From positions 186,001-250,000 of the forward strand of contig NZ_JALNPR010000003.1 of the NCBI RefSeq assembly GCF_023541015.1: a DNA stretch of 64,000 bases, in the 5' to 3' direction. Every line of letters starts with the position of its first letter. Position 1 is the stretch's first letter. The position numbers and the translations under genes are program-made. The DNA comes from Marivivens donghaensis. GTDB lineage: Bacteria > Pseudomonadota > Alphaproteobacteria > Rhodobacterales > Rhodobacteraceae. Below the pieces are notes generated by a model, which did no database searches, was not told the DNA's origin, and saw only the letters and a list, made by a program, of their open reading frames with translations. Below, in pieces: positions 1-9,298 of this stretch.

Positions 1-382
1 AAGCCATTGCCTGATCCTGAAGGTCGCATTCGCCACCTTGGTCACAGATCGGGCAATCCAGCGGGTGGTTGATCAGGAGAAACTCCATCACGCCTTCACG
101 CGCCTTTTTAACCATTGGGCTGTTGGTTTTCACAACAGGCGGCTGACCCTCAGGGCCAGGGCGCAAGTCTTTGACCTGCATCGCACAGGAGGCCGCAGGT
201 TTCGGCGGGCCGCCGACCACCTCAACGAGGCACATGCGGCAGTTGCCCGCGATGGACAAACGCTCGTGATAGCAGAAACGCGGAACTTCAACCCCAGCCT
301 CTTCACAGGCTTGAATCAGGGTCATGGCACCGGGCACTTCTACCTCAATCCCGTCGATGATGATTTTCTTAAGATCGGACAT
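1..382 (-). CDS. nuoG: NADH-quinone oxidoreductase subunit G, N-terminal part (runs off the window)
   Basis: Only the first 127 codons are present; the gene continues beyond position 1. NuoG is the large iron-sulfur subunit of the peripheral arm of complex I and carries electrons from NuoE/NuoF towards NuoB. The visible part is the N-terminal [2Fe-2S] ferredoxin-like domain (Cys in [17 protein letters not shown] at about residues 35-51, and a further Cys in AASCAMQV), followed by the start of the His-Cys3 [4Fe-4S] domain ([19 protein letters not shown]). The ATG at 382 gives the typical start [11 protein letters not shown]. It lies downstream of the zinc-ribbon gene (537-719) with about 150 bp between them. 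Identity is certain; only the start is seen. Confidence 0.95.
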   Translation of the reverse strand, partial: MSDLKKIIIDGIEVEVPGAMTLIQACEEAGVEVPRFCYHERLSIAGNCRMCLVEVVGGPPKPAASCAMQVKDLRPGPEGQPPVVKTNSPMVKKAREGVMEFLLINHPLDCPICDQGGECDLQDQAMA

Positions 383-536
383 GGCCAGCCTTTTGGTTCT
401 TGTCGCTACGACCCAAAGCTCCGCATGGCACGCACGCAGATGCATACAGTCGCGGCGGTTCTAACGCGGCTTGCCGCGCTATGCCAGCGCGAACGTCACC
501 AAAACTGAGGTAAATTTCAGGTTTTGCCGATTTCTT

Positions 537-719
537 TTAGATCAGCAGCATCGCGGCAAAGATCGGCACCGCGGCAAAAATTGCGATCAAAACAACGAAA
601 ACCGCTATGAAAAAGGGGGCTGGGGCCTGTGCGGTGCTTCTTACTGCACAAACGGGGCAATCCACGTCGGTTTTATAGAGGGGTACGCCGCAGTCCCCGC
701 AGCACTCTGATTTGAACAT
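537..719 (-). CDS. small zinc-ribbon membrane protein
   Basis: A 60-residue protein with two Cys pairs (Cys7-x2-Cys10 and Cys21-x2-Cys24), the pattern of a zinc ribbon, then one hydrophobic segment at about residues 36-58 that reaches the C-terminus. It would be a tail-anchored membrane protein with a metal-binding head facing the cytoplasm. I place the start at the ATG at 719, four bases after the stop of the upstream DUF5333 gene, which implies translational coupling; there is no good ribosome binding site of its own. A longer reading from a TTG at 776 would overlap the upstream gene by 53 bases and looks less likely. The function is unknown. Its place between nuoF and nuoG suggests a role in, or co-expression with, complex I. 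Confidence 0.6.
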   Translation of the reverse strand: MFKSECCGDCGVPLYKTDVDCPVCAVRSTAQAPAPFFIAVFVVLIAIFAAVPIFAAMLLI

Positions 720-723
720 AGAA

Positions 724-1113
724 TCAACGCAACAGTCGGCCAACGGCGGTTTGCGCTTCCATTTCGGACCGCCCAACGGTGCAGTACGTGTCCCCCTGCC
801 CTGTCACTGCACCCAGATCCGCCAGTTGCGCCCGTGCGATCCCTTCGAGCCGCGCCTTCTCGACCCTATCATCGACATAGGCATCAATTTCGGCCCGCGA
901 ATACCCAAGGTCCTCGGCTCGCGACTTTAGGCTGTTGAGAAAGAGCGCCCCGCGCAACATGCGAACAGAAATGCTGTCGCATTTATCGCCGATCTCAATC
1001 GCCATGCCTGCTGCGATAATCCCGTCACGAATTTCCGCAACATCCTTGAGTGGGGGCAAAGCCGAGGCTTGGGTCGCCATTAGCATAAAGGTGAACGGCA
1101 AGAGGTAACGCAT
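724..1113 (-). CDS. DUF5333 family secreted protein of the nuo cluster
   Basis: A 129-residue protein with an N-terminal signal peptide (about residues 1-18, ending ASA), so it is probably periplasmic. The mature part is mostly helical and holds two cysteines (in IGDKCDSIS and GDTYCTVG) that could form a disulfide. It resembles the DUF5333 family, which I know from nuo operons of Rhodobacterales; the molecular function is not known. It sits between the small lipoprotein gene and the zinc-ribbon gene, all on the same strand as nuo. The start at 1113 is supported by the signal peptide. The family call is from memory of sequence pattern and context, not from a search. Confidence 0.7.
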   Translation of the reverse strand: MRYLLPFTFMLMATQASALPPLKDVAEIRDGIIAAGMAIEIGDKCDSISVRMLRGALFLNSLKSRAEDLGYSRAEIDAYVDDRVEKARLEGIARAQLADLGAVTGQGDTYCTVGRSEMEAQTAVGRLLR

Positions 1114-1172
1114 CTAATATCCAATCTTCCGGTGCAGATCAGTCGGGATCATGGTCGGATACAAAAGACTTA

Positions 1173-1199
1173 CGCCGCTGCTATTCAATAGCAACGGCG
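1173..1199 (-). other. inverted repeat downstream of the small lipoprotein gene
   Basis: Arms at 1173-1184 and 1188-1199 pair over 12 positions with one C/A mismatch and a three-base loop. On the minus strand it follows the stop of the lipoprotein gene and is followed by a short T-containing stretch (GTAAGTCTTTTG). It could act as a weak terminator or an RNA-stabilising hairpin ahead of the DUF5333 gene. Confidence 0.4.
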
Positions 1200-1266
1200 C
1201 GTTATTAGGTTTTTCGGTCAGTTTTCGCCGTTAACCACGAGCGTGAAGGAAATTCAGTCGCACTGA

Positions 1267-1383
1267 TTAAATCCCACCTTCAACAGGTGGAGGAGCTGCG
1301 ACCGTCGAAATTGGGGCACGGGTTTCTACACACCCCGCCAAGATCAAAACTGTTAACGATCCTGCCGCAATAAAAACTCTCAT
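1267..1383 (-). CDS. 38-residue predicted lipoprotein (entericidin-like size)
   Basis: A short open frame with an ATG at 1383 and a TAA at 1267-1269. The product begins MRVFIAAGSLTVLILAGC, a classic lipoprotein signal: one basic residue, a hydrophobic core and the lipobox L-A-G-C with Cys18 as the lipidation site. The mature peptide is only about 21 residues and is Pro/Ala-rich. A GGAG ribosome binding site lies seven bases before the ATG (GGAGAATGTTATG). It is too short for most gene callers. It sits directly behind the nuoF terminator, so it is probably the first gene of a separate small transcript or a read-through cistron. What it does is unknown; small lipoproteins of this type can be envelope stress or antidote peptides, but nothing here shows that. 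Confidence 0.6.
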   Translation of the reverse strand: MRVFIAAGSLTVLILAGCVETRAPISTVAAPPPVEGGI

Positions 1384-1462
1384 AACATTCTCCAACTAAA
1401 TCTATGGAGGTTTAATCGAATTTTATTTCACCTATAGCAAGTATGGAATCTCTTCTTCGGAA

Positions 1463-1490
1463 CGAAAAAGGCCACCCCGAAGGGTGGCCT
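1463..1490 (-). terminator. Rho-independent terminator after nuoF
   Basis: A perfect 9-bp stem (1469-1477 with 1482-1490) closed by a four-base loop (CGAA on the plus strand, TTCG on the minus strand), followed on the minus strand by TTTTTC. It starts 23 bases after the nuoF stop. It divides the nuo cluster into nuoA-nuoF and a downstream unit leading to nuoG. Confidence 0.85.
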
Positions 1491-1512
1491 CATGAAACTC
1501 TGTTAGTCTCGA

Positions 1513-2793
1513 TTATTCTGCAGCGATCGCACGGCCCTTGAGACGCTCTTCGATCTCTGGGCGGAAGTTGCGGATCAGACCTTGGATCGGCCAAGCGGCC
1601 GCGTCGCCGAGCGCACAGATGGTGTGACCTTCAACCTGTTTGGTCACGTCCCAAAGCATGTCGATCTCTTCAACCGATGCATTGCCCTGAACCAGACGTT
1701 CCATCACGCGCATCATCCAACCGGTGCCTTCACGGCACGGGGTGCACTGACCGCAGGATTCGTGCTTGTAGAACTTGGACAGACGCCAGATCGCTTTCAC
1801 GATGTCGACCGACTTATCCATTACGATCACCGCAGCAGTACCGAGGCCAGAGCCCAGTTCACCGCGCAGGTAATCGAAGTCCATGATCGCGTCTTTCATC
1901 TTTTCGCCGCGAACGCAGGGAACAGACGAACCACCCGGAATTACAGCAAGCAGGTTATCCCAGCCGCCACGGATGCCACCGCAGTGCTTTTCGATCAATT
2001 CTTCAAACGTGATGCCCATCTCTTCTTCAACAACACATGGATTGTTTACGTGACCAGAGATCGCGAACAGTTTGGTGCCGACGTTGTTCGGGCGACCCAT
2101 GCCAGAGAACCACGACGCACCACGACGCAGGATGGTCGGGCAAACAGCAATCGATTCGACGTTGTTCACGGTGGTCGGGCAACCGTAGAGACCTGCACCA
2201 GCAGGGAACGGCGGCTTCATACGCGGCATGCCTTTTTTGCCTTCAAGGCTTTCGAGCAGCGCGGTTTCTTCACCACAGATATACGCGCCTGCACCGTGGT
2301 GCAGATAAAGATCGAAGTCCCAGCCAGAGCCAGCAGCGTTCTTACCCAGAAGGCCAGCGTCATAAGCTTCGTCGATCGCAGCCTGCAGAGCTTCACGTTC
2401 ACGGATATATTCGCCACGGATGTAGATGTAGCAGGCATGTGCATTCATTGCGAAAGACGCGATCAGGCAGCCTTCGATCAGCGTGTGCGGATCGTGGCGC
2501 ATGATTTCGCGGTCTTTACAGGTGCCCGGCTCTGATTCGTCCGCGTTCACGACGAGGTAGCTGGGGCGACCGTCTGATTCTTTAGGCATGAAGGACCACT
2601 TCAAACCGGTCGGGAAGCCCGCACCACCACGGCCACGCAGACCGGAGGCTTTCATTTCATCAATGATCCAGTCGCGGCCTTTTTTAATAATATCCGCAGT
2701 ACCATCCCAATGCCCGCGCGCCTTCGCACCAGCGAGGGTGCGGTCGTGCATACCGTAGAGGTTGGTGAAAATCCGGTCCTGATCCTTGAGCAT
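1513..2793 (-). CDS. nuoF: NADH-quinone oxidoreductase subunit F
   Basis: NuoF binds NADH and FMN and carries the N3 [4Fe-4S] cluster of complex I; it takes the hydride from NADH and passes electrons to NuoG. The 426 residues are full length for the family. The glycine-rich [13 protein letters not shown] (residues 54-66) belongs to the FMN/NADH site. The cluster ligands are in [15 protein letters not shown] (345-359, Cys347, 350, 353) with the fourth Cys in HTIC at about 393. The start MLKDQDRIF at 2793 is standard for Rhodobacterales. It follows the DUF5337 gene by 13 bases and ends just before a strong terminator. Confidence 0.97.
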   Translation of the reverse strand: MLKDQDRIFTNLYGMHDRTLAGAKARGHWDGTADIIKKGRDWIIDEMKASGLRGRGGAGFPTGLKWSFMPKESDGRPSYLVVNADESEPGTCKDREIMRHDPHTLIEGCLIASFAMNAHACYIYIRGEYIREREALQAAIDEAYDAGLLGKNAAGSGWDFDLYLHHGAGAYICGEETALLESLEGKKGMPRMKPPFPAGAGLYGCPTTVNNVESIAVCPTILRRGASWFSGMGRPNNVGTKLFAISGHVNNPCVVEEEMGITFEELIEKHCGGIRGGWDNLLAVIPGGSSVPCVRGEKMKDAIMDFDYLRGELGSGLGTAAVIVMDKSVDIVKAIWRLSKFYKHESCGQCTPCREGTGWMMRVMERLVQGNASVEEIDMLWDVTKQVEGHTICALGDAAAWPIQGLIRNFRPEIEERLKGRAIAAE

Positions 2794-2806
2794 GGCTCAC
2801 CTTTCA

Positions 2807-3022
2807 TCACTTCTGGCGTGACCGCCAGATGCCATAAGTCATCCATAAAGCCCAGCCGAATCCGACGAGGGCGATAATATCAAAAAGGGCACGGGTCCGA
2901 TTGGATAGCCCAAATTGACCTCCGGCCCATGTCGCCACAATCCAAAACACACCAACACCAGCGAGGAACAACGCAGAACGTTGGCCATTTTGAGGTGTCG
3001 GTTGTTTCGGATCGTGGGTCAT
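2807..3022 (-). CDS. DUF5337 family small membrane protein of the nuo cluster
   Basis: A 71-residue protein with a polar N-terminus (MTHDPKQPTPQNGQR) and two hydrophobic segments at about residues 17-34 and 46-64, ending in the basic WRSRQK. It is predicted to be a two-helix inner-membrane protein. I recognise the pattern as DUF5337, found in Rhodobacterales nuo operons; no function is established to my knowledge. It lies 10 bases after the upstream helix-hairpin-helix protein gene and 13 bases before nuoF, so it is surely co-transcribed with complex I. It could be an accessory or assembly factor; that is inference from position only. Confidence 0.75.
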   Translation of the reverse strand: MTHDPKQPTPQNGQRSALFLAGVGVFWIVATWAGGQFGLSNRTRALFDIIALVGFGWALWMTYGIWRSRQK

Positions 3023-3032
3023 GGTGCGTCAG

Positions 3033-3899
3033 TTAGTAATCGTTGGTCTTGGCACGTTCAAGGAACGCTTCGATGCCTTCTTCAACAATAATTTTAGCCT
3101 GTGCCACCCATTTGTCACGGGTCACACGCCCTTTAAAGCGCGGCATGTTGCCGTCCATCCAAGCAACCTCTTCCGCGCCCCAAGCCGCGATCTGGTCGTA
3201 GTGGTACACGCCGTAGCTGTTCACCAATTCTTCCAGTTTCGGGCCGATGCCTTCGATAACCTTGAGGTCGTCCGCTTTGCCACCACGCGGTCCGCTCAGC
3301 GCCGCAGGTTTACCGCCCTCGGCAGCAGGAGTTGGTGCCTTAGTGGCAGCGGCCTTCGCCTTGGTCGTTTTTGCAGCAGGCTTTGCAGCTTTTTCAGTTT
3401 TCGGCGCAGCTTTGGCAGCTGGTTTTGCCGCCGCTTTCTTAGCTGGTTTTGCAGGTTCCGCAGCAGGAGCTTCGTATTTCCAATCGCCCTTCTGCGAGGC
3501 GAGTTCTTCTTCGCCAGCGAGAGCCTTGGACGGTTTGATCACTGCAGCGGGTGTAGCTGGAGCAGCCGATGCCGCAACCGCTGGCGCAGCGGATGCCGAA
3601 GCCGCAGGTGCCGCAGTCGGTGCGGCTTCAGCAGGTGCCGCAGCAACCGGAGCGGGAGCCTCTTCGGCCGCAGGTGTCGATGATGTAGATGCGCTGCTGG
3701 CAGGCGCTGCCGCCTCGCCGCAGAAGAAATATGTCAGGATGAGGCCCGCAATAACGGCCACAACGATCCCTGCCAAAATAGCGAAGAACCATCCCCAGTG
3801 TGCAGCAACGCCAAGAATGATGGCTGCAACAACACCAATAATCGCGGCCGCGAGCCAGCTAATCTGCCGGCAACCCCAACCTGTATTCGAATTAGTCAT
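3033..3899 (-). CDS. membrane-anchored protein with the same C-terminal helical module as NuoE
   Basis: The 288-residue product has two N-terminal hydrophobic segments (about 14-33 and 36-59), a long Ala/Pro/Lys-rich low-complexity linker (about 61-210) and a compact C-terminal module (about 220-285) that begins VIEGIGPKLEELVNSYG, a helix-hairpin-helix-like motif, and continues YHYDQIAAWGAEEVAWMD. The same module, nearly word for word, ends the neighbouring NuoE. Together they suggest a protein anchored in the membrane with a flexible tether presenting a module that may bind complex I or nucleic acid; the latter is the usual role of helix-hairpin-helix folds but is not supported by context here. 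It lies between nuoE and the DUF5337 gene. Confidence 0.75.
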   Translation of the reverse strand: MTNSNTGWGCRQISWLAAAIIGVVAAIILGVAAHWGWFFAILAGIVVAVIAGLILTYFFCGEAAAPASSASTSSTPAAEEAPAPVAAAPAEAAPTAAPAASASAAPAVAASAAPATPAAVIKPSKALAGEEELASQKGDWKYEAPAAEPAKPAKKAAAKPAAKAAPKTEKAAKPAAKTTKAKAAATKAPTPAAEGGKPAALSGPRGGKADDLKVIEGIGPKLEELVNSYGVYHYDQIAAWGAEEVAWMDGNMPRFKGRVTRDKWVAQAKIIVEEGIEAFLERAKTNDY

Positions 3900-3973
3900 A
3901 GTCTAAACTCCTTCAACGTCCCATGAGCCTCTCATTTGCTGGAGGCTTCTGTGCCCTTCTAAAGGAAGACTAC

Positions 3974-4049
3974 TCAAATTTGTAAAATTTGATAGCAAAT
4001 CCACCTCAGATCGCGCCTAAAGTGCAATATTTACACAGTCTAGGCGCGA
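3974..4049 (-). other. two inverted repeats in the nuoE-3033 gap
   Basis: The 165-bp gap between nuoE and the next gene holds an 8-bp perfect repeat (3974-3981 with 3985-3992, loop of three) and a 9-bp GC-rich perfect repeat (4011-4019 with 4041-4049, loop of 21). Neither is followed by a T run on the minus strand, so I read them as possible RNA processing or stability elements, not terminators. Confidence 0.4.
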
Positions 4050-4064
4050 CTCGAGGCGATATTC

Positions 4065-5147
4065 TTACGATTCAGAGGCGAGTTTCGCGGCCTGAGCCAT
4101 CCAATCGTCACGCTCAATACGACCTTTGAACTTGAGACGGGCATCAACCCATGCAACCTCTTGGGCAGTCCATTTCGCGATCTGGTCGTAGTGATAGAAA
4201 CCAAGCTCGTTCAACAGAGCTTCGAGCTTCGGACCAACGCCAGAGATCTTCTTGAGATCGTCTTTGCCCGATGCGCGCGGTGCGGTCAGAACTTCCGGCT
4301 GCTTTTCGTCAACCGCAGCAACCTCTGCCGCTTTCGCTGGTGCTGCAGCCTTCTCTACCAGAGCTTTCTTTGCGGCAGGTTTCGCTGCGGCAGGCTTCGC
4401 GGCTGCTTTCTTGGCAGGTGCTTTGGCAGCGGTTGCGCCCGATTTGATCCACGGTGTCAAAAGCGGGACTTCGGTGCCGTCGATGCGCTTTACGGTATCA
4501 CCGATATCAACAGCCAGCTGAGCCGACGCGTTATACTGGTGTTTGCCGCTTTCGTGATCCGTCAGCGAGGTCAGACCCGACAGAGGCTCTGCTGCGTAAC
4601 GACCATTCTGCGGGCCCGGTGTCGGAACCTTACCAGCAGCAAGATCGTCGAGCAGTTTGCGCAGACCATCAGCGGTGAGGTCTTCGTAGTAGTCTTTACC
4701 GATCTGAGCCATCGGCGCGTTGGTGCAAGCACCCAGACATTCCACTTCTTCCCAAGTGAATTTGCCATCCGCAGACAGAGTGTACGGTGCTTCGTTGATC
4801 TTTTCTTTGCAGACTCCGATCAGGTCTTCGGCACCACAGATCATGCAGGACAAGGTACCGCAAATCTGGATGTGCGCGACCGATCCAGTCGGCTGCAGCT
4901 GGAACATAAAGTAGAACGAAGCCACTTCGAGCGCACGAATATAGGCCATGCCGAGCATGTCAGCGACCGTTTCGATTGCTGGACGGGTCAGCCAACCTTC
5001 TTGCTCTTGGGCGCGCCAAAGAAGCGGGATGATTGCCGATGCCTGACGGCCTTCGGGGTACTTTTGAATTTGACCTTCAGCCCATGCAAGGTTCGCAGGG
5101 GTAAAAGCAAAGGACGAGGGCTGTTCGTGGTGCAAACGGCGAAGCAT
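4065..5147 (-). CDS. nuoE: NADH-quinone oxidoreductase subunit E with C-terminal extension
   Basis: NuoE carries the N1a [2Fe-2S] cluster next to the FMN of NuoF. The ligands are visible as Cys96-x4-Cys101 and Cys137-x3-Cys141, within the thioredoxin-like core (about residues 10-200). At 360 residues the protein is far longer than the roughly 160-240 usual for NuoE. The extra part is an Ala/Lys-rich linker (about 230-295) and a helical module (about 296-358) starting [18 protein letters not shown], shared with the 3033-3899 product. Extended NuoE is, as far as I know, a feature of Rhodobacterales. The start MLRRLHHEQ at 5147 matches the family. The preceding small gene ends 70 bases upstream. 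Confidence 0.95.
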   Translation of the reverse strand: MLRRLHHEQPSSFAFTPANLAWAEGQIQKYPEGRQASAIIPLLWRAQEQEGWLTRPAIETVADMLGMAYIRALEVASFYFMFQLQPTGSVAHIQICGTLSCMICGAEDLIGVCKEKINEAPYTLSADGKFTWEEVECLGACTNAPMAQIGKDYYEDLTADGLRKLLDDLAAGKVPTPGPQNGRYAAEPLSGLTSLTDHESGKHQYNASAQLAVDIGDTVKRIDGTEVPLLTPWIKSGATAAKAPAKKAAAKPAAAKPAAKKALVEKAAAPAKAAEVAAVDEKQPEVLTAPRASGKDDLKKISGVGPKLEALLNELGFYHYDQIAKWTAQEVAWVDARLKFKGRIERDDWMAQAAKLASES

Positions 5148-5217
5148 CGGCGTCAGGCTCCGGTCTTTTCGGCGGCGCGATATGCACCAACCTTGGTTTC
5201 AATTTCTGCGCGGCGGC

Positions 5218-5478
5218 TCACTTGCACGCCTCAGTCTGGAGCGACATGCTCCCGTCGGGTTGAAGAACCGCCTGCCCCGACCCATAGAGCGCGGCTACGG
5301 CAGCAAATACTTGCTCTTCGGTCAGACCAGAGGCCTGAAAAATCTCGTCGCCATTCTCGGCGGTAACCACACAGCCTGCAGCCTCAATGGCTTTGGACAG
5401 CGCGGCTTTATCAGCCGCAACATCGGCAAACACACTACCGGGCATACAGGCTAACACAACCAACCCAAATCGCTTCAT
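5218..5478 (-). CDS. small secreted protein of the nuo cluster
   Basis: An 86-residue protein with an N-terminal signal peptide (about residues 1-19, ending VFA), so exported. The mature part is about 67 residues with two cysteines (in AAGCVVTAENG and QTEACK), which could pair in the periplasm. The ATG at 5478 shares one base with the nuoD stop (TGATG), so it is translationally coupled to nuoD. I do not recognise the family. The coupling to nuoD argues that it is a real gene, with expression tied to complex I. Confidence 0.65.
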   Translation of the reverse strand: MKRFGLVVLACMPGSVFADVAADKAALSKAIEAAGCVVTAENGDEIFQASGLTEEQVFAAVAALYGSGQAVLQPDGSMSLQTEACK

Positions 5479-6695
5479 CAGCGGTCAATCTCCCCGAACA
5501 CAACGTCCATGGTGCCGATGATGGCAGCCACGTCCGCGAGCTGGTGACCAGACGCGATGTGGTCCATCGCCTGCAGGTGCAGATAGCCCGGTGCGCGCAG
5601 TTTTGCACGGTATGGTTTGTTCGAACCGTCTGCTTTCAGGTAGACGCCGAATTCACCTTTCGGTGCTTCAACCGCCGCGTAAACCTCGCCCTCAGGCACG
5701 TGGAAACCTTCGGTGTAGAGTTTGAAGTGGTGGATCAGCGATTCCATGTTGGTTTTCATGTCGCCACGTTTCGGCGGTGTGATCTTACCACGGGCCAGAA
5801 CGTCGCCACCTTCAACACGCAATTTCGCAATCGCTTGCTTGATGATCGAAGTCGACTGACGCATCTCTTCCATGCGGACGAGGTAGCGGTCAAAACAGTC
5901 ACCGTTTTTACCAACGGGGATCTGGAACTCGAACTCGTCGTAGCATTCGTAGGGCTGCGCACGACGCAGGTCCCAAGCGAGGCCAGAGCCACGCACCATC
6001 ACGCCCGAGAAACCCCATTTCTGGATGTCTTCTTCGGTCACAACGCCGATATCAACGTTACGCTGCTTAAAGATACGGTTTTCGGTCAGCAGGCCGTCGA
6101 TGTCATCGAGAACGTTCGGGAAGTGGTTCGCCCACTCTTCGATATCGTCGAGAAGCGCGTCAGGCAGGTCTTGGTGGACGCCACCGGGACGGAAATATGC
6201 CGCGTGCAAACGTGCGCCACAGGCACGTTCGTAGAAAATCATCAGCTTTTCACGCTCTTCAAAGCCCCAGAGCGGCGGTGTCAGCGCACCAACGTCCATA
6301 GCCTGCGTGGTGACGTTCAGAAGGTGGTTCAGAACGCGGCCGATTTCGGAATAAAGAACGCGGATCAGCGATGCACGACGCGGAACTTCGGTGCCCGTCA
6401 GGCGTTCGATAGCCAAGCACCAAGCGTGTTCTTGGTTCATCGGCGCCACGTAGTCGAGACGGTCGAAATACGGAAGGTTCTGCAGATAGGTGCGGCTTTC
6501 CATCAGCTTTTCGGTGCCACGGTGCAGCAGACCGATATGCGGGTCGCAGCGTTCAACAATCTCGCCGTCCAGTTCCAGAACCAGACGCAACACGCCGTGA
6601 GCCGCAGGGTGCTGCGGGCCGAAGTTGATGTTGAAGTTACGGATCTTCTGTTCGCCCGTCTGAGCGTCCTCGAAGCCTTTGCCACCATCCATCAT
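5478..6695 (-). CDS. nuoD: NADH-quinone oxidoreductase subunit D
   Basis: NuoD is the 49-kDa subunit of complex I and forms the quinone-binding site together with NuoB. The 405 residues are standard. Family motifs are clear: [20 protein letters not shown] near the N-terminus (with the conserved His of the quinone pocket), [14 protein letters not shown], and the C-terminal DVVFGEIDR, related to the nickel-site end of hydrogenase large subunits but without the nickel cysteines. The ATG at 6695 overlaps the stop of the sulfotransferase gene as ATGA, so nuoD translation depends on passage through that gene. Confidence 0.97.
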   Translation of the reverse strand: MMDGGKGFEDAQTGEQKIRNFNINFGPQHPAAHGVLRLVLELDGEIVERCDPHIGLLHRGTEKLMESRTYLQNLPYFDRLDYVAPMNQEHAWCLAIERLTGTEVPRRASLIRVLYSEIGRVLNHLLNVTTQAMDVGALTPPLWGFEEREKLMIFYERACGARLHAAYFRPGGVHQDLPDALLDDIEEWANHFPNVLDDIDGLLTENRIFKQRNVDIGVVTEEDIQKWGFSGVMVRGSGLAWDLRRAQPYECYDEFEFQIPVGKNGDCFDRYLVRMEEMRQSTSIIKQAIAKLRVEGGDVLARGKITPPKRGDMKTNMESLIHHFKLYTEGFHVPEGEVYAAVEAPKGEFGVYLKADGSNKPYRAKLRAPGYLHLQAMDHIASGHQLADVAAIIGTMDVVFGEIDR

Positions 6696-7588
6696 GCGTA
6701 TGCCCTCGCAAGGTTATTCTGCCAGTTCTGTGGCAGCGGGCCGACGTTATCGGCGACCCAGTCGTATTGATCTTTGAGGAACCGAACAGCATCCGCTGCC
6801 AGCCCTGCGTCCATGCGGGCTTTGGCGCCTTCATGGACTTTGCGTTCTTTGTCCGCCGCGATGTGGGTCAGGCCCAGAAACGCGCAAACACGCGCCCAGC
6901 CATCCGCCGTCATCAGGCGTTCGGAAAATTCTACAAGTAGCCGCGATGCCGGAACAACGCGGCGCAGTTTTTCGATGGTCGAACGATAGTCACCGCGTTC
7001 AGCGACATCCGCGTGCTTTTGCCCCGCGATCACCTTCGCCATCGCAACATTGGCGCGCGCCTCTAGATCGGCATCACCATGCTGGCGCGAGACCACCATG
7101 CGAATATGGCTCCACAGACGGTCAAGCGGGTCGCGGATCAGATAGACAAACTTTGTCATCGGACGCAGCGCCGCCATACGGGTCAGCATCGCCTCATCCA
7201 AGAGACCATACGCAGGGGTCATTTCTGCCACCACGCGTTTGCCCTCGCTCCCGGTCGACAACCATGCCCAATACCGAGCATCATCCTCACGCGGGCTTTC
7301 CAGCACGTCGACCAAACCAACCATATCGTCGATCTGACGGGTCAGGTTCGCCTCACGATGCTTATTACCATTGCGGCGTACCATTTCGCGGGTTTCGAGC
7401 ATCTTCGAATGATTAGCTGCAAAGGCCGACAACTGGCCCGCACAGCGTTTCGCGTCAAAGGTATCCCAGTAGTGGGCTTCTTTCACGTCGCGCACCAGAC
7501 ACTCCGGATGACCATGCAGCATGCGATAAAGCCAGGACGTGCCTGCCTTCGTCGCACCTACACAGTAAAGGAGGGTCTGATCGGTCAT
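6692..7588 (-). CDS. PAPS-dependent sulfotransferase embedded between nuoC and nuoD
   Basis: A 298-residue sulfotransferase of the cytosolic/heparan-sulfate type. The 5'-phosphosulfate loop is [15 protein letters not shown] (about residues 10-24) and the 3'-phosphate site is [18 protein letters not shown] in the middle of the protein; [11 protein letters not shown] follows at the expected distance. Such enzymes move sulfate from PAPS to a hydroxyl or amine of a sugar, lipid or small molecule; the acceptor cannot be told. I start it at the ATG at 7588, four bases after the nuoC stop; a longer frame to 7639 would run into nuoC. Its stop overlaps the nuoD start (ATGA). It has no evident part in complex I, and I know no sulfotransferase among the usual nuo accessory genes. 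Confidence 0.9.
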   Translation of the reverse strand: MTDQTLLYCVGATKAGTSWLYRMLHGHPECLVRDVKEAHYWDTFDAKRCAGQLSAFAANHSKMLETREMVRRNGNKHREANLTRQIDDMVGLVDVLESPREDDARYWAWLSTGSEGKRVVAEMTPAYGLLDEAMLTRMAALRPMTKFVYLIRDPLDRLWSHIRMVVSRQHGDADLEARANVAMAKVIAGQKHADVAERGDYRSTIEKLRRVVPASRLLVEFSERLMTADGWARVCAFLGLTHIAADKERKVHEGAKARMDAGLAADAVRFLKDQYDWVADNVGPLPQNWQNNLARAYA

Positions 7589-7592
7589 TTGA

Positions 7593-8198
7593 TTACTTCG
7601 CCGCTGCTTTGTCGTCACCCGGAAGGATGTATTCAGCACCTTCCCACGGCGACATAAAGTCGAACTGACGGTATTCCTGAACCAGTTTCACGGGCTCATA
7701 GACAACGCGTTTTTGCGCTTCGTCGTAACGAACCTCGGTGTAACCAGTGGTCGGGAAGTCCTTGCGCAGCGGGTAACCACGGAAACCGTAGTCGGTCAGA
7801 ATGCGGCGCAGGTCTGGGTGACCCGAGAACAGGATACCGAACATGTCAAAGACTTCACGCTCGAACCAGTTGGCCGAGGGGTGAACTTCGATGATCGACG
7901 GAACCATTTCTTCTTCGCGGATCGACACACGCAGACGAATGCGGTGGTTCTGATACATCGACAGGAAGTGGTAAACGACGTCGAACCGTTTTGCGCGGCC
8001 CGGATAGTCAACCGAGGTGATATCGACGAGGGACGAGAACTGGCAGGACTGGTCAGTTTTCAAAAACTCGACAAAAGCCACCAATTGCGACGGCGCAACA
8101 TCGACGTTCAGCTCACCATACGTGACATCCCAACCGAGAACGGCATCGGATTTCTTCAGCTCGAGAAGAGCGCCAAGTTCCTTAAGTGCTTCGGACAT
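7593..8198 (-). CDS. nuoC: NADH-quinone oxidoreductase subunit C
   Basis: NuoC is the 30-kDa subunit of the complex I peripheral arm, packed against NuoD. The 201 residues contain the family signature [20 protein letters not shown] and [18 protein letters not shown]. It is a separate gene here, not fused to nuoD as in Escherichia coli. The start [13 protein letters not shown] at 8198 lies 12 bases after nuoB. The sulfotransferase gene follows after four bases. Confidence 0.97.
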   Translation of the reverse strand: MSEALKELGALLELKKSDAVLGWDVTYGELNVDVAPSQLVAFVEFLKTDQSCQFSSLVDITSVDYPGRAKRFDVVYHFLSMYQNHRIRLRVSIREEEMVPSIIEVHPSANWFEREVFDMFGILFSGHPDLRRILTDYGFRGYPLRKDFPTTGYTEVRYDEAQKRVVYEPVKLVQEYRQFDFMSPWEGAEYILPGDDKAAAK

Positions 8199-8210
8199 GA
8201 CAACCCCCTC

Positions 8211-9100
<890 letters not shown>

Positions 9101-9120
9101 GACAGGTCCTTTCCTGCAGG

Positions 9121-9140
9121 ACGGACCTATCACGGTCCGT
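9121..9140 (-). promoter_or_regulatory. hairpin in the nuoA leader
   Basis: A 7-bp perfect inverted repeat (9121-9127 with 9134-9140, loop of six) lies 20 bases before the nuoA GTG, just upstream of its ribosome binding site. It could be an mRNA hairpin or an operator. Confidence 0.35.
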
Positions 9141-9191
9141 TCGTTCGACATGGCTTTACCCCTGCCGCGTCAGAGGGTCAACCAAGCGCCG

Positions 9192-9220
9192 CTATAGTTG
9201 ACGCTGTTTTTCTCACGCAA
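9192..9220 (-). promoter_or_regulatory. candidate sigma-70 promoter of the nuo operon
   Basis: On the minus strand TTGCGT (9220-9215) and CTATAG (9197-9192) stand 17 bases apart, in the 198-bp gap between nuoA and the divergent diguanylate cyclase gene. Transcription would begin near 9185 and give a leader of about 85 bases containing the 9121-9140 hairpin. Confidence 0.35.
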
Positions 9221-9298
9221 ATTTCAGGGCCAAATGACAACGAACTCTTAACACTTTCGAACTAGGGTCGCCCAATCGCCCTTTATTATAGGTATATT

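Noticed and set aside
7589-7639. Upstream extension of the sulfotransferase
   Set aside because: It would overlap the nuoC end; the ATG at 7588 follows the nuoC stop by four bases.
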